Shown here piece after piece: positions 36,907-47,572 of a stretch of 64,000 bases of DNA. Position 1 is the stretch's first letter. Each line of letters starts with the position of its first letter. The position numbers were made by a program, and so were the translations under genes. The stretch is from Chelonoidis abingdonii (taxonomy: Eukaryota; Chordata; Testudines; Testudinidae). The stretch covers positions 70,662,088 to 70,726,087 of the forward strand of contig NC_133773.1 in NCBI RefSeq assembly GCF_003597395.2, read 5' to 3'. Below the pieces are notes generated by a model. It saw only the letters and a program-made list of their open reading frames with translations. It had not been told where the DNA came from and did not search any database.

Positions 36907-37197
36907 CAGGGTACGTCTATACTACCCGCTGGATTGGCGGGTAGTGATCGATTTATCAGGGACTGATTTATCGTGTCTAGTGTAGATGCGATAAATCAAT
37001 CCCCAATTCCTCTGACATCTACTTCTGTACTCCACCATGGCGAGAGGCAGAAACGGAGTCGACGGGGGAAAGGTGTCAGTCAACTCCGCGCCATAAGTTG
37101 ACCTAAGATATGTCGACTTTAGCTACACTATTCTTGTAGCTGAAGTTGTATATCCTAGGTCAATCCCCCCCGCCTCCCTGCAGTGTAGACCAGGCTG
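36907..37197. mobile_element. 291-bp nonautonomous DNA transposon
   Basis: The left end CAGGGTACGTCTATACTAC and the right end (reverse complement) CAGCCTGGTCTACACTGC are inverted repeats. The interior has further fold-backs (ATCGATTTATC with GATAAATCAATCCCC; GTCGACTTTAGCTACAC with GTAGCTGAAGTT). CpG-containing and GC-richer than its flanks. It abuts the second copy of the 33.8-kb repeat. Confidence 0.75.
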
Positions 37198-37199
37198 CA

Positions 37200-37900
37200 G
37201 TTTTCCCGACATCCCAAATCCAACAGCCCTTCCTCAACAGCCTCCACTCCCTGACTTCTTATCCCGACCTCCTCCCCACACACACAAGCAGATCTGGCTC
37301 TTCTCCCCTCTGCATCAGAACCACTGAGAGCACAAAAGAGTCTCTCTGCTCTAAGTCTCAGGCCCTGGACCCAGACCCAGCATGTCCCATAGCAGCCCCA
37401 AGCTGCAATTGTAGGTCAAGTCTTGCTCAGTCCCAAAGCTGGAGAATGTTCAGTCACACACAATCTTTGAGGGAATTTGGTTGCTAAAAATCTAAGGAGT
37501 CTTTGCACAGACCATGTGCAAATTGGGATTTTTCAAATGCTTATAACTTGGCCAATTTTCAAAGGGACTGCAAAAGGTACATACCAGGCATAAAGGCCAT
37601 CCGACTGGCAAATTTCAAGGTCCTACTCCAAAGCACAGGGCCACTAGAACTTTCCAAAGAAAAGATCATTAAAAAGTTTTTAACATGGGCAAAAACAAGG
37701 GAATTTTCCCTACTCTAATTCTCAGAAATGGACTGCTTTCACTGAAAATTTCTTAAAAAAATCAGTCAAGGAAGATGGCATATATATGTAAACAGGTGAA
37801 ATTATAAGCAACTGAGAACTGTGTCTTATAGTGCGAAGCATCAGGCACTCTGGATAATAAGTGGTGTTTCTAACTGCTCTCTTTCTCCCCTCTTTCAACC
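37200..37900 (+). repeat. Interspersed repeat, copy 2 of 2, with short pyrimidine-rich head
   Basis: Begins with a C/T-rich head (TCAACAGCCTCCACTCCCTG) and continues into sequence matching 33810-34290. Same orientation as copy 1, about 3.5 kb away. Confidence 0.65.
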
Positions 37901-37949
37901 CCCACCCCAATAACAGAGGGAGAGAGAGACAGACAGACACACACACACG

Positions 37950-39480
37950 TATGTGTGAATTTGGCTTCTCAAAACATTGAACTTTTGTTAAAGTTTCTAC
38001 TCAGGGCCTATTAAAATGTTTTATAATTCCACTTTTTGGTGTAATATACTTTCTCAAACTACACTCGCTGATTGCATTACTAATTAATCAAGTTCAATTT
38101 ACCTAATTATCCCAAAGTTGAAATATTTATAATGTTATAAGTGAAGTAAAATATCACATAAAGGGCATGCTCATTAGTCTTTAATTACAGAAAAGTAATG
38201 CAAATACCATATACAGACAGGCTTAGTTAATCCATGCTTGGTTTCCCAGAGTCTAAGTGTCAAAAACATTTAAGTTGTGCTATATGGTAATCAGGAATGG
38301 TAGCTTGCAAACTGATTCATATTCAGGTCAAACATCGGTCAAGGCATGATCTGTCAACACAAAAAAATGTTTGTGTAGGTTCAAAACCTAGGAATTCACC
38401 GAGATACAGAAAGTGACATAATATCAGATCACGGGTCTTTGCTCTTTCTCCTTTGTTCTTTTGCAATTCTAAAAATCTGTGTCAAAGTTTACTTTAATTT
38501 AATATACTAGATATTTAGCTTATTTATACGTGCTCCTAGATACATAGGATTCACTTCTTCCAACAGAACCAAGGGTTGTTTTACAGAGTTCTGTGTGATT
38601 AATTTGTTTTCATCCTGCTGGGCATGAAATCCCCTACAGGTGCAACAGGTGAAATTTTAATACTCCAAGGCATGTTCTTCTCTACATGGTTTATGAATAA
38701 CTCCTCTTGAAGTCAAGGGGAGATATTCATATTATTTGAAGACAGAATTGATCCCAAGGACTGGATCTGAACTGCCCAGTAATTGTTTCTGGTATTTCAC
38801 AACTTAAATATGTCAAATATTTTGTCTCCAAATTTCAGACAAAACAAAACAAACTCTTTCACTCACCCCAAGAATCTGTCCCAACTTCTCTTACATTTCT
38901 TCAAATCCTTGTGACTCTTACAATTCTTATTCTGTATACTTATTCTATGTTCCTTCTGAACCCCCTCATTACATTTTTATGGATTTAATTACTCTGCTTT
39001 CAGAGTAATTCTGACATATTTCTTTCTCACCCAAGGGGGTATCAATATATTATAATTAGGGAATGACCAGTCCCACTGTGGCCCCAGAACTAATGCATTC
39101 TGGGCTTCTACAACAGAGTGCACTTAAAGAGCAAGTTAACATAAATTATCCTATGTTAACTTTATACTATTTACTGGGGAAAGTTTGTTTATGAAACAAA
39201 AACAGGCCTAGAGGCTAGCTTCCCATAAAGAAAGGAGATAGGAGCAGACCAGCTGAAATGTCCCTGGAACATAAGTTAACAGGCCAGGTAGCAGTGCTTA
39301 GAAAATAATGGAATTGAAAGGTTCTTCTCCCTGCCAGAAATCAGCTGAAGTTAGGAAAGAACCTTCCTACAGAAAATGATTACATGTATTACAGGAATCC
39401 TGGGCTTGTTGGAGGGAAGGGGACCTGTGAGGAAAAAGAAGTCACAACCATAGTCCTCTTTCAGCTTTGTGATCCTGAGT
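37950..39480. other. Intronic sequence, nothing recognised
   Basis: AT-rich, no coding pattern, no repeat family that I can name. Confidence 0.5.
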
Positions 39481-39490
39481 TTCACCCAAA

Positions 39491-39586
39491 TGTCTACACT
39501 GCAATTTTACAGCCCCATAGCCTGAGTTCTGCACGCCTGAGTCAGCTGACACAGGTCAGCTGCAGTGTTTGATTGCAGTGTAGACA
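39491..39586. mobile_element. 96-bp MITE with perfect 15-bp inverted ends
   Basis: TGTCTACACTGCAAT at 39491-39505 is the exact reverse complement of ATTGCAGTGTAGACA at 39572-39586. The middle has a second fold (CAGCTGAC / GTCAGCTG). Confidence 0.8.
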
Positions 39587-40814
39587 TACCATATGACAGC
39601 ATGACTAGTTCACAGGAAGAGCAGAGTTTTAAATGACTGGCATGGTGTTTGATGTTGACTCTTGAAACTAAACAGTATCTCAAGTCCTCACTAAGTGCTG
39701 ATGTGACCTACATGAACAGTGTATAAGAATATTTTGCTTAGAAGTTGAACTCTTTGTTCTGTTTGATTTCTAAACTAATTGCAAGTTCTAATAAATTTTA
39801 ATTTGAATAATTACATTTTCTCTAGTCATTTTTTACCTTATTTGCACTTCTGTAGCTTTTCAGATGCTTAATATTCCATTAATTGTTACAGAAAAACAAA
39901 CAAGACAGCTCAATAATGTTAAATGTGTCTTCTTTTATGCTCACTAGATATACACACATTGTTTTAAGACCTTTCCTGAAGGGAAAAATGGAATTAACTG
40001 GAGAAATTAAAGATTATTGAAAAAGTGCAGTACATGAAAACCCACAGAAATTACAGCTCTCCATAAAGCTATGAAACACAACAGAGACAATCTTAGAGTA
40101 ACAGAACTTAATTTAGAGGTCTATTCCTTCTTGATGAGCACACATTTAACTCCCATTAACATTAAGAGGAGTCAAGGAGGAACATCAAAGAAAAAACTGG
40201 TCTCTCTGATTCAGTACACTTGAAAGTGATGTTTAGTTTAAATGAACAAACAAAAACAAACATTAAATTGGCATTAAGAAAATTACAGAAAACAGCAGAA
40301 GCAAGGCAACTCAAAAATGAGATTTTTTGTCTGTTTTAATGCACCACATTGTAGCTACATATTGCAGCTGTAGGGTGAATTCAGGAAAATGACCCCTTTA
40401 CACACCCAAACACAACTGTTGGCCACAGCATACAGGTGACAGGAAGCAAGTAATACACAGCCCTCTTAAAGAACCAAATCATCCAGTGGTATTCAGAATC
40501 CCATACAGAATGGCCAGACCTTAGGAGGTGAATGTGCTTTCATTTCTGCACAAAACTTCAGCAGTCTGGAAGAGGTACTAAAGAGACAGAAGCTATGTGC
40601 AAAGCCCATATATGAGGGCATGGCTCTCCCACTGCCTCTGGGACATCAGAGTATTCAAGACAGAAAGGAAATGTGTGAATCTAACAATTCAGCATCCCGA
40701 TATGCAAGTGAAAGGAGAAAATATCATGTGTCACAATTTTTCTCTTTTAATAATAAACTTCTAAAACTTTTTCTAGGTTAATAACTGCCAGATCTTACTC
40801 TGGCCCTCTCCTTG

Positions 40815-40872
40815 AGGCCCTGATCCAGAAAAGTCTAAATTTACGTTTAAATACTGTGCTGGACCAGGGCCT
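40815..40872. repeat. 58-bp palindromic MITE-like unit
   Basis: AGGCCCTGATCCAG at the left and CTGGACCAGGGCCT at the right pair at 13 of 14 positions; the inner TAAATTTACGTTTA is also self-complementary. Confidence 0.6.
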
Positions 40873-40911
40873 AAAAAAATCATCTTCCTTACAACTTCAC
40901 TCATTTAAAAA

Positions 40912-40935
40912 AACAACAACAACAACAACAACAAA
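40912..40935. repeat. Microsatellite (AAC)n
   Basis: Eight ACA/AAC units after an A-run. Confidence 0.95.
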
Positions 40936-41079
40936 GTGGCTGAATTTCTATCCTCTCTGCTTCTTTCTCCCATCCTCACCTGAATCTTCAACTTCTGTCT
41001 TGTTCTTTCCCTTGTGTCTTCTTCCCTTTTGGCTACATGTAAACATTTGGGATCCCTTTGTTGAAAAATACATATCTTA

Positions 41080-41400
41080 TTTCTTCCTTCTCTCCTACTA
41101 TCTTCACTCTCCCGAAGTCATGGTCACTAATGAACTGCTCCTTATTAAGTCTGAATTAGACTTCTCTATTATTCCTGATGTCCCTGCAGCCCTTGACACA
41201 GTTAATCATTATCTTCTCCACTGCTTTCTTGGGTAACTGTTCCATTGCTTTCTTGGGTTCTGCACTCTCCCAGTTCTCCATTTAGCTCATTGGTTTGAGA
41301 ATGTCCATTTCTGGCTCTTGACCCTCCCATATCCATTTTTCTGTTAGCTTGGAGTCTGTCCATGCTCCCCTCCATGCCCTTATCTGTTACCATATAATTG
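41080..41400 (+). pseudogene. L2-like LINE reverse transcriptase fragment
   Basis: A plus-strand reading at about 41155-41235 contains DVPAALDTVNHYLLHCFLG, which corresponds to the first catalytic block of L2-type polymerases (DxSAAFDTVDHxxLL). The rest is too diverged to follow. The open frame extends upstream to 40856, but that part is composition-driven. Confidence 0.6.
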
Positions 41401-41404
41401 TGCT

Positions 41405-42060
41405 AATGGAGGCTATTATATTTAGCCATGCTCACTGGTTTAACTGTGTCTAGTTATAGTTAAAGTTCTCCAGGAGGCGGCAGTCTTATCTATTCTGAAG
41501 GTCTGCTGGCAAGACAAAGTGTCAAAAACTAACATATTTGAAAGAGCAAAACCAACCAGTATCTAGGCAATGATCATGAAAGCTCATGGACACATCATGT
41601 TGTCAGAATGGATGATGACAGTCTCCTGAAAGCAAGTCTTCTTTAGTGAGCTGAACTTGGAAAGCACAGGAAAGGTGGTCAATTTAAATATTTCAAAGAC
41701 ACACGTAAGCAGTACCTCAACTCATGTGGCATACATACCATTAACTTCAAAGACACAGCCACTGCATGGAGAGCAACTATCAATAATGACGAAATACTTT
41801 AAGATACACTGATATGAAAAACTGACTCAAAAGGGGCCAAGCACAATGTCAAGGCTCCATTGGGACCTTGTACACTCCTATATGACATCCACTCCTCACA
41901 GATTGGCCTATGCAGCCACAAGAGAATACAGGAGATGTCACGACATCATCCCCTGATACATGGACAGCCACACAGTTAACAGAAGCTATTACATTTAGCT
42001 GTGCTCACATTTAGCTGTGCTTGTGCCTGATTATAGAGCTAATGTGCAAAGTTCTCTAGG
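41405..42060. repeat. Direct repeat pair around a LINE fragment
   Basis: GGCTATTATATTTAGCCATG...TATAG...AAGTTCTCCAGGAG (about 41411-41476) recurs as AGCTATTACATTTAGCTGTG...TATAG...AAGTTCTCTAGGAG (about 41984-42052). The second copy contains an internal tandem ACATTTAGCTGTGCT. Confidence 0.6.
41500..41955 (+). pseudogene. LINE reverse transcriptase C-terminal fragment
   Basis: Plus-strand readings in shifting frames give MDD..LPKQVFF, ELNLESTGKV, FKDTRKQYLNSCGIH and DTATMESN-like stretches. These follow the C-terminal block RMxDxRLPKxLFYGELxxGKR...KRFKDTLK of endonuclease-bearing LINEs. It is related in kind to 26690-29830 but on the other strand, and is flanked by the direct repeats at 41405-41475 and 41980-42055. 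Confidence 0.6.
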
Positions 42061-42099
42061 AGTCAGTGATTCTAATGATGCCATTTTCAATATTGATTT

Positions 42100-43880
42100 G
42101 AAATTGATGAATATAGATGAGTCAAAGCTACTGTATTCAACCAAATTCATATCTGGTGAAACCCCATTTCTTCCACTAGTGATAAATTTGGTCCAATATG
42201 TCAGTTTGAGAAATGAATGCTATCCATTAATATATTTAAATCTGAACTTTAAGTAATATGATTTTTGTTGTTTTGAAAATCCTGTTTCACAGTTACTACA
42301 CAAATAAAGGTTTCCATGAGATGATAGTTAACATGTCTGAGCCCTGTATAAATGACTGTATCGGTGCATCACTGCCGATCACTGCTTCACTGTTGATCAT
42401 TGCTCTGATATGGAAAATGCTTAGGAAAATTATCCTCTCTCCTGCCTGTCCCATTTTCTTGTTGTCTTGCCCGTCCAGATTAAACTGTTGTTATTCTGAA
42501 GAAAATGTATTATTAATTCTTTCACAAAGTCAATAAAATATATTTATATGAAAAAGAAAATCCTGGGTTTAGACTGGATTACATTTTCATAAGGAGAAAA
42601 AAATCCATAAACATCTCATTCATTTAGTGAACTACTGAACTATCTATTTAGAGTTTTTTTCTGGCTGATCAATTAAATATTTTGCATGAACAAGCAAAGC
42701 ATTTTTTTTAAAAGAATGACATCTGGTTTCAAATACCATCCTTGCTAGTGTAGCTGAGTTAACACTTGGCCCTAGTCTAAGCTATGTCTGGCTGACCCCA
42801 TGGAAAGGTAAAACTATTATAGAAACTATAAGGCAAGGTACCATTGTCAATGAAGCTATGATTTTGTTCTGTTCAGTGGCAGCAATTATTTACTTTGGGA
42901 TAAATTTCACAAGAGCAGATCAGGAAACAGAAATCTCAGTCACTATAATCAACCCTCTTCTATTTTAGATCCAAATAAAGTGGTTTATCCCCAGTGTGAA
43001 ACCTCACAATGAATAATCATGGTACATTATTCTTTGATCTTTGCAATCACCACCCACCTGTTGGAAAATCTCTGAGACTTCACAACATAACCAGGATGAT
43101 ATGGCAAAGATGTAGGATCTGGTGAAGAGCCACTGCTGGTACCAGAGGCTACAATGAAACAAGCCAAAAAAGCACATCTAAGGGACTTTGAGATTTTACA
43201 GCCTGTTCTTTTGCCAGTACAAAGAGCTAGTAAACAAATAACTAATGTAGAGGAAAATCTTGATAGAGACAGAAAAGAAGGAGCTGGTAAGAGATGCTAG
43301 ATCTGGAATCATCAGTACAACAGATATGTAGAATGAATGTCTGAAAGACACACTGGCTTTTCCCTGTCCATAACACACTAATATTTGAACCCCACATCCC
43401 ATCAGTTTCAAATTTTTAGGGAATGTTCTAGGCCTCGGTAGCCAGAACCATATTGATTTTGGTGAAAACTGGACAGCCAGAAGGAGGAAATAGAGAACGT
43501 AGCTCCTTAAGTTTGGTTAGAAGACCCAGCAGCTTCAATCACCAGAGGTCAAAGAACCAGTTGATGGCAGCCATTACCACCTTCCAGAATAACAATACTC
43601 ACATTTGGCTCTGACCATCTTCCCAATACAATTTAAAATGTTGGCACTCTGAATGACTTATCTCCCAGACAGAAGGAAAATAAATAAGAATGGTGAGGGA
43701 GAAGGAGGCACACACAAAGCCCATAGCATGGTGGGGACGGACACAGAGCTGATGGCTTGGGGAGAAGGAGAAATGTGAGGAGACACATGGAATCACTGAT
43801 GGAAGGGAACATGGGGTCCCTTTCATGGGATAAGGGGGCAATGAAGAAGCACATGGAGCCTCCACCATGGAGGTAGAGAA
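42100..43880. other. Intronic sequence, nothing recognised
   Basis: No convincing repeat ends or coding pattern. 43670-43880 is purine-rich on the plus strand, which explains the open frames on the minus strand. Confidence 0.45.
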
Positions 43881-44079
43881 TGGGGGACAATGGTATGGGG
43901 GGGAAGGGGGACCACGTGTACCGGTGCCGGAAGCGTTTCCCTAGCAGTACACATAGGGGAGCGCCCTAGTGACCCCTGGAGTGGTACCTCCATGGCACGC
44001 TATAAGGGGTGGTGTGTGCTCCCCAGACCCTCAATTCCTCCTTGCCAGACAACCCGACAGAGGGGAAGGAGGGCGGGAT

Positions 44080-44166
44080 GTAGAATAGACATGAGTAACA
44101 TCTCGAAGAACACCAGTTAAGGAAAAGTTCTTTTCTTCTTTGAGTGATTGCTCATGTGCATTCCAC
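44080..44166. repeat. Hairpin in the terminal region of the DIRS relic
   Basis: GTAGAATAGACATGAGTAAC...CGAAGAA and CTTCTTTGAG...GCTCATGTGCATTCCAC are imperfect inverted repeats around a 23-base loop. DIRS elements have inverted or complementary ends, so this is likely part of them. Confidence 0.6.
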
Positions 44167-44239
44167 AATATCTGTTGAAGGTGGGAATGAGTTCACAAAC
44201 TCTCGAGACGGAGAACGGCCCTGCTGAACCCGGTGTCCT

Positions 44240-45010
44240 CTCTGGTCTGAGAGACAAGAGACACAATCTCATAATGGAAGGTGAACATGTGAACTGAAGA
44301 CCACGTGGCAGCCCTACAAATGTCCTGAATGGGGACATGGGCCAAAAAGGCAGCCGACGAGGCCTGCGCCCCCTAGTTGAGTGCACCTTCACAATGGCGG
44401 AGGGATTCCCACTAGGTCATAACAGGTACAGATGCATGAGGTGATCCAGTTGGAGAGCTGCTGAGTGGAGATCGGCCGACCTTCCATGCGCTTGGCCAAA
44501 GTGATGAACAGTTGTGAGGACTTTCTGAACAGCTTAGTCCACTCCAGGTAAAAGGCCAGAACCCATCGCACATCCAATGTGTGGAGGCGGTGCTCCTCAC
44601 TGGACACATGGGGCTTGGGGCAGAGGACCGGCAGAAAAATGTCCTGACGGGATACCACTTGCGGAAGGAACGAAGGGTGTGAGTGGAGCTGGACCTTATC
44701 TTTATGAAACAGTGTATGGGGGCTGAGAGGTCAGGGCCCTGAGTTTCGTGACCTGCCTAGCCGATGTGATCGCAAGCAGGAAGGCCACCTTTCATGAGGT
44801 GTGTGACCAGGAGCACATGGCTAGTGGCTCAAACAGGGGCCCTGTGAGACGAGCCAACACTTAGGTTTAAGACCCACTGCAAGAGTGGAGGACTAACATA
44901 AGGGAAGAGATGATCCAATAAGCAGATCAGGGCGGCCACTGGGGAAGCGCCCCATTTGTCCACCCATCTGGAAAACCAAGACCACTTTGCCAAGTAGGCT
45001 TGGCACGTGG
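44240..45010 (-). pseudogene. DIRS tyrosine recombinase relic
   Basis: Pieces in shifting frames: PSTCQAYLAKWSWFSRWVD (N-terminal, near 44990), DIFLPVLCPKPHVSSEEHRL and LDVRWVLAFYLEWTKLFRKS (middle), HSTRG near 44380, then AQASSAAFLAHVPIQDICRA and a stretch ending FHYEI, where DIRS recombinases have the catalytic tyrosine (about 44261-44290). Stops and at least one frameshift (near 44375) interrupt it. Confidence 0.78.
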
Positions 45011-45069
45011 AGGGTCACCTGCTTTCTAGGAGGATGGACTGAACCCCTTCCGACCATGTCCTTTCCTCC

Positions 45070-45522
45070 TTACCTAACCATTGAGCAGCCTGCCATGAGG
45101 TGGAGTGGCATTAAGTTGGGGTGGAGGCGGTGGCCCTGGTACTGGGAGAGCAGGTCGAGGCGGGATGGCAACAACCATGGTGCAGTGACTGCCAGGCCCA
45201 TGAGGGTCCTGTACCAATGCTGCCTGGGCCAAGCCAGGGCAATCAGAAGGACCCAGGCCTTGTCCGCCTTTATCTTTCCCAGGACCTTGCCAATCAGCAG
45301 GAATGGGGGAAAGGCATAGAGAAACTGGCTTGACCAGGACAGGAGGAAGGCACTGGAAATAACGCCCTGTCCCAGCCCCCTCTGGAGCAAAACTGGGGAC
45401 AGTAAACAGTTCTGCCAAGTGGCAAACAGGTCCACCTGGGGAGTTCCCCACACTTGGAAAAGTCTGTGCCCCACCTCTGGGTGGAGAGACCTCTCGTGCT
45501 GAGAGGAGAAGTCTCTGCTCAA
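45070..45522 (-). pseudogene. DIRS polyprotein, region after RNase H
   Basis: Begins SRDFSSQHERSLHPEV and continues WGTPQVDLFAT, AFPPFLLIGKVLGKIKADKA and LIALAWPRQHWYRTL. DIRS polymerases carry LSRxx...W.LHP, PxVDLFAT and APxWPRQxWY in this order after RNase H, so it is the direct continuation of 45519-46109 after a frameshift. Inactive. Confidence 0.82.
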
Positions 45523-46109
45523 GCAATCCGCTCACGCGTTCCGGGCACCCAGCAGATGTTATGGGCTATACAGAAGTCCCACAGCATGAGAGCTTTGCGG
45601 CAGAGGGCAGAGGACCAGGCCCCACCTTGCCTGTTGATGTAGAACATCAAAGCTGTGTTGTCTGCGAGGACCCTGACCATCCAGCCCTCCAAGTGCGAGT
45701 GGAAGGCCATGCACACCAGCCATATTTCCCTGAGCTCCTTGACGTTTATATGGAGGGTCAGATCCTGAGCTGACCACAGACCTAGGATCTGAATGTTTTC
45801 CACATGGGCCCCCCATCCCAGGTATGATGTGTCGGACACCAGTTTCAGCGACAGGGCCCTGCCCCTGAATGGGACCCCTTGGAGCATGTTTCTCAGGGAG
45901 GACCACCACTGTAGGGAGGTGATCACTGGCTCGGGCACGGTGAAGACTTTGTCCATCCTGTCCCTGGCCTGGGGGAACTCCAAGGCCAACCAGAGCTGGA
46001 GGGGTTTCTGGGCAGGGAGGAAGTAAGCTGGAGGGTGCAGCCCTGACAGACGGTGTTGAGGACCCATCAGTCCGAGGTTAGCTGTGACTACTCCAAGAGG
46101 AAAGCACAT
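45519..46109 (-). pseudogene. DIRS reverse transcriptase thumb and RNase H region
   Basis: A 196-codon open stretch with PLQLWL near the start, then SDTSYLGWGAH (an SDAS-like first RNase H aspartate), LHINVKELREIW (the glutamate block) and LADNTALMFYINRQGG (a second aspartate). This is the DIRS RNase H signature. The reading starts after the polymerase palm, which is not visible upstream. It ends where the PGTRERIA stretch meets a stop; the next part of the polyprotein is in another frame. Confidence 0.85.
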
Positions 46110-47105
46110 AACCGACTGGAGAAGGGATTCTTTACTTAAGGTGGAACCCTGATGAGAACTGGCAGGGCACCCTTGGGTGTCCCATCAAAACCGTCTTTTT
46201 TCTGCTTGCTTGCCCTTGGAGGACCCAGGCTGGGGGGCAGGGACTCGCATCGCAAAAAGACTACTTAGAAAACATATGGAAGGATGATTTCCTCAACATA
46301 TTCTTAAGCCTCTATTAGACTACAATTATAATCAATGAGAAGAGAATTGGTGTGCTGTACTGTGATACTTGATGTGGTTTGGAGGGCCCATGCTGTATCT
46401 GAGAAGCAGTCTCATGGTTCAGATATGAGTAGTTGTGGCTGAAGGCAGCCATTGATCCTTCAAATTTTTTGATTTGGCCTGACCATAACGTCAATTTAGA
46501 GATGACGACTCCAGTTAGGATGTTTCTACTGCCCTGCAAGGACAGTAATCTGCTTGTACTGCTGCAAAGGTCATTGCATTTGAAGTCAAGGGAAATTAGA
46601 ACTTCAAACCGGAATGTTAATAAAAAGAATTGTTTTTACACTTCCTACAAGTGCCAGCATGAATGATCCAGGTGCAGAGGCCTGCCTAGGATATGTCTGC
46701 TTTGATAGCCAGGGGGTCTCATCCTAACCAATCTCATGGGCAAGGTGGATTCTGGGGAGGTCTGATTGTTAGTTGACTTTCAGATCTTGGTTAAATACTT
46801 GGGGATTCACCAGCAGATGAATAAACTGAGCTGGACCAACTTCCAGGCATCAGATCTTGTTATACCATGTATACTTACAAACTGTGATCAAATCACCCCG
46901 TAACCTTCTCTCCTATAAGATAATTATATTGAACTCCTTAAGTTTATCATTATAAGGCATGTTTTCCAGTCCTTAAATCATTCTCACAGTTCTTCTCTAA
47001 AATTTTGCAACATCTTTCTTGAATTGTGGACACCAGAACTGGACACAGTATTCCAGTACTGATCACACCAGTGTCAAATAGATTGAATCATCTCTATCCT
47101 ATTCG

Positions 47106-47504
47106 TTTTTTTCATAATTTTGATGGATATCAGTTTATTTTAAAACATTTTTAAATTTTTTATTGATTTAAATTTTTCACAGTTGTGTAAAATAATTTTA
47201 AGCTTTTTTATTTTTATCCATTTAAACTTTCACAGTTGTGGGAAATTATGGGGAATAGGAGAAGAATTTTTTACTGAGAACGCATGTTTTGATTGAAAAA
47301 GTTAAAGCTTTATAACCATTCAACACAAACTGAACATCACATGTCAAAACATACAAGGTAAATATCTACTCTAATTAGTTCTCAAGCCATTTTTTATTAT
47401 TTTCCCCACATGTAAATTTTTATTATTATTACTGATGAAAACATTTTGTCATTGGTTTGTGTGTGAACAATGAAACTGACATTTACCAATACAAATCTAA
47501 TCCT
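47106..47504 (+). mobile_element. Unnamed AT-rich repeat inserted in CR1
   Basis: Interrupts CR1 between TCTATCCTATTCG and the block starting near 47505. It shares AAAAAGTTAAAGCTTT, the TTTTGAT...CAGTTTATTTT start and CACAGTTGTG with 61080-61330, where the same repeat lies in the opposite orientation. No coding capacity. Confidence 0.65.
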
Positions 47505-47572
47505 TCCACACCTACTTATCACCCAATGCATTAGTATTTTGGGCCACAGCACTGCACAGGAAGCTCATATTC

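Larger units (their letters stand above)
43890..46150 (-). mobile_element. DIRS-type retrotransposon relic, internally deleted
   Basis: Minus-strand order: reverse transcriptase thumb and RNase H (46109-45519), downstream polyprotein (45522-45070), tyrosine recombinase (45000-44240) and a terminal noncoding region with a hairpin (44080-44166). RNase H plus tyrosine recombinase in this order is diagnostic for DIRS elements. The reverse transcriptase catalytic part is missing upstream of 46109, and the frame is broken several times. Confidence 0.85.

Noticed and set aside
44987..46026. Plus-strand frames opposite the DIRS relic
   Set aside because: Shadows of the minus-strand RNase H and recombinase remains.
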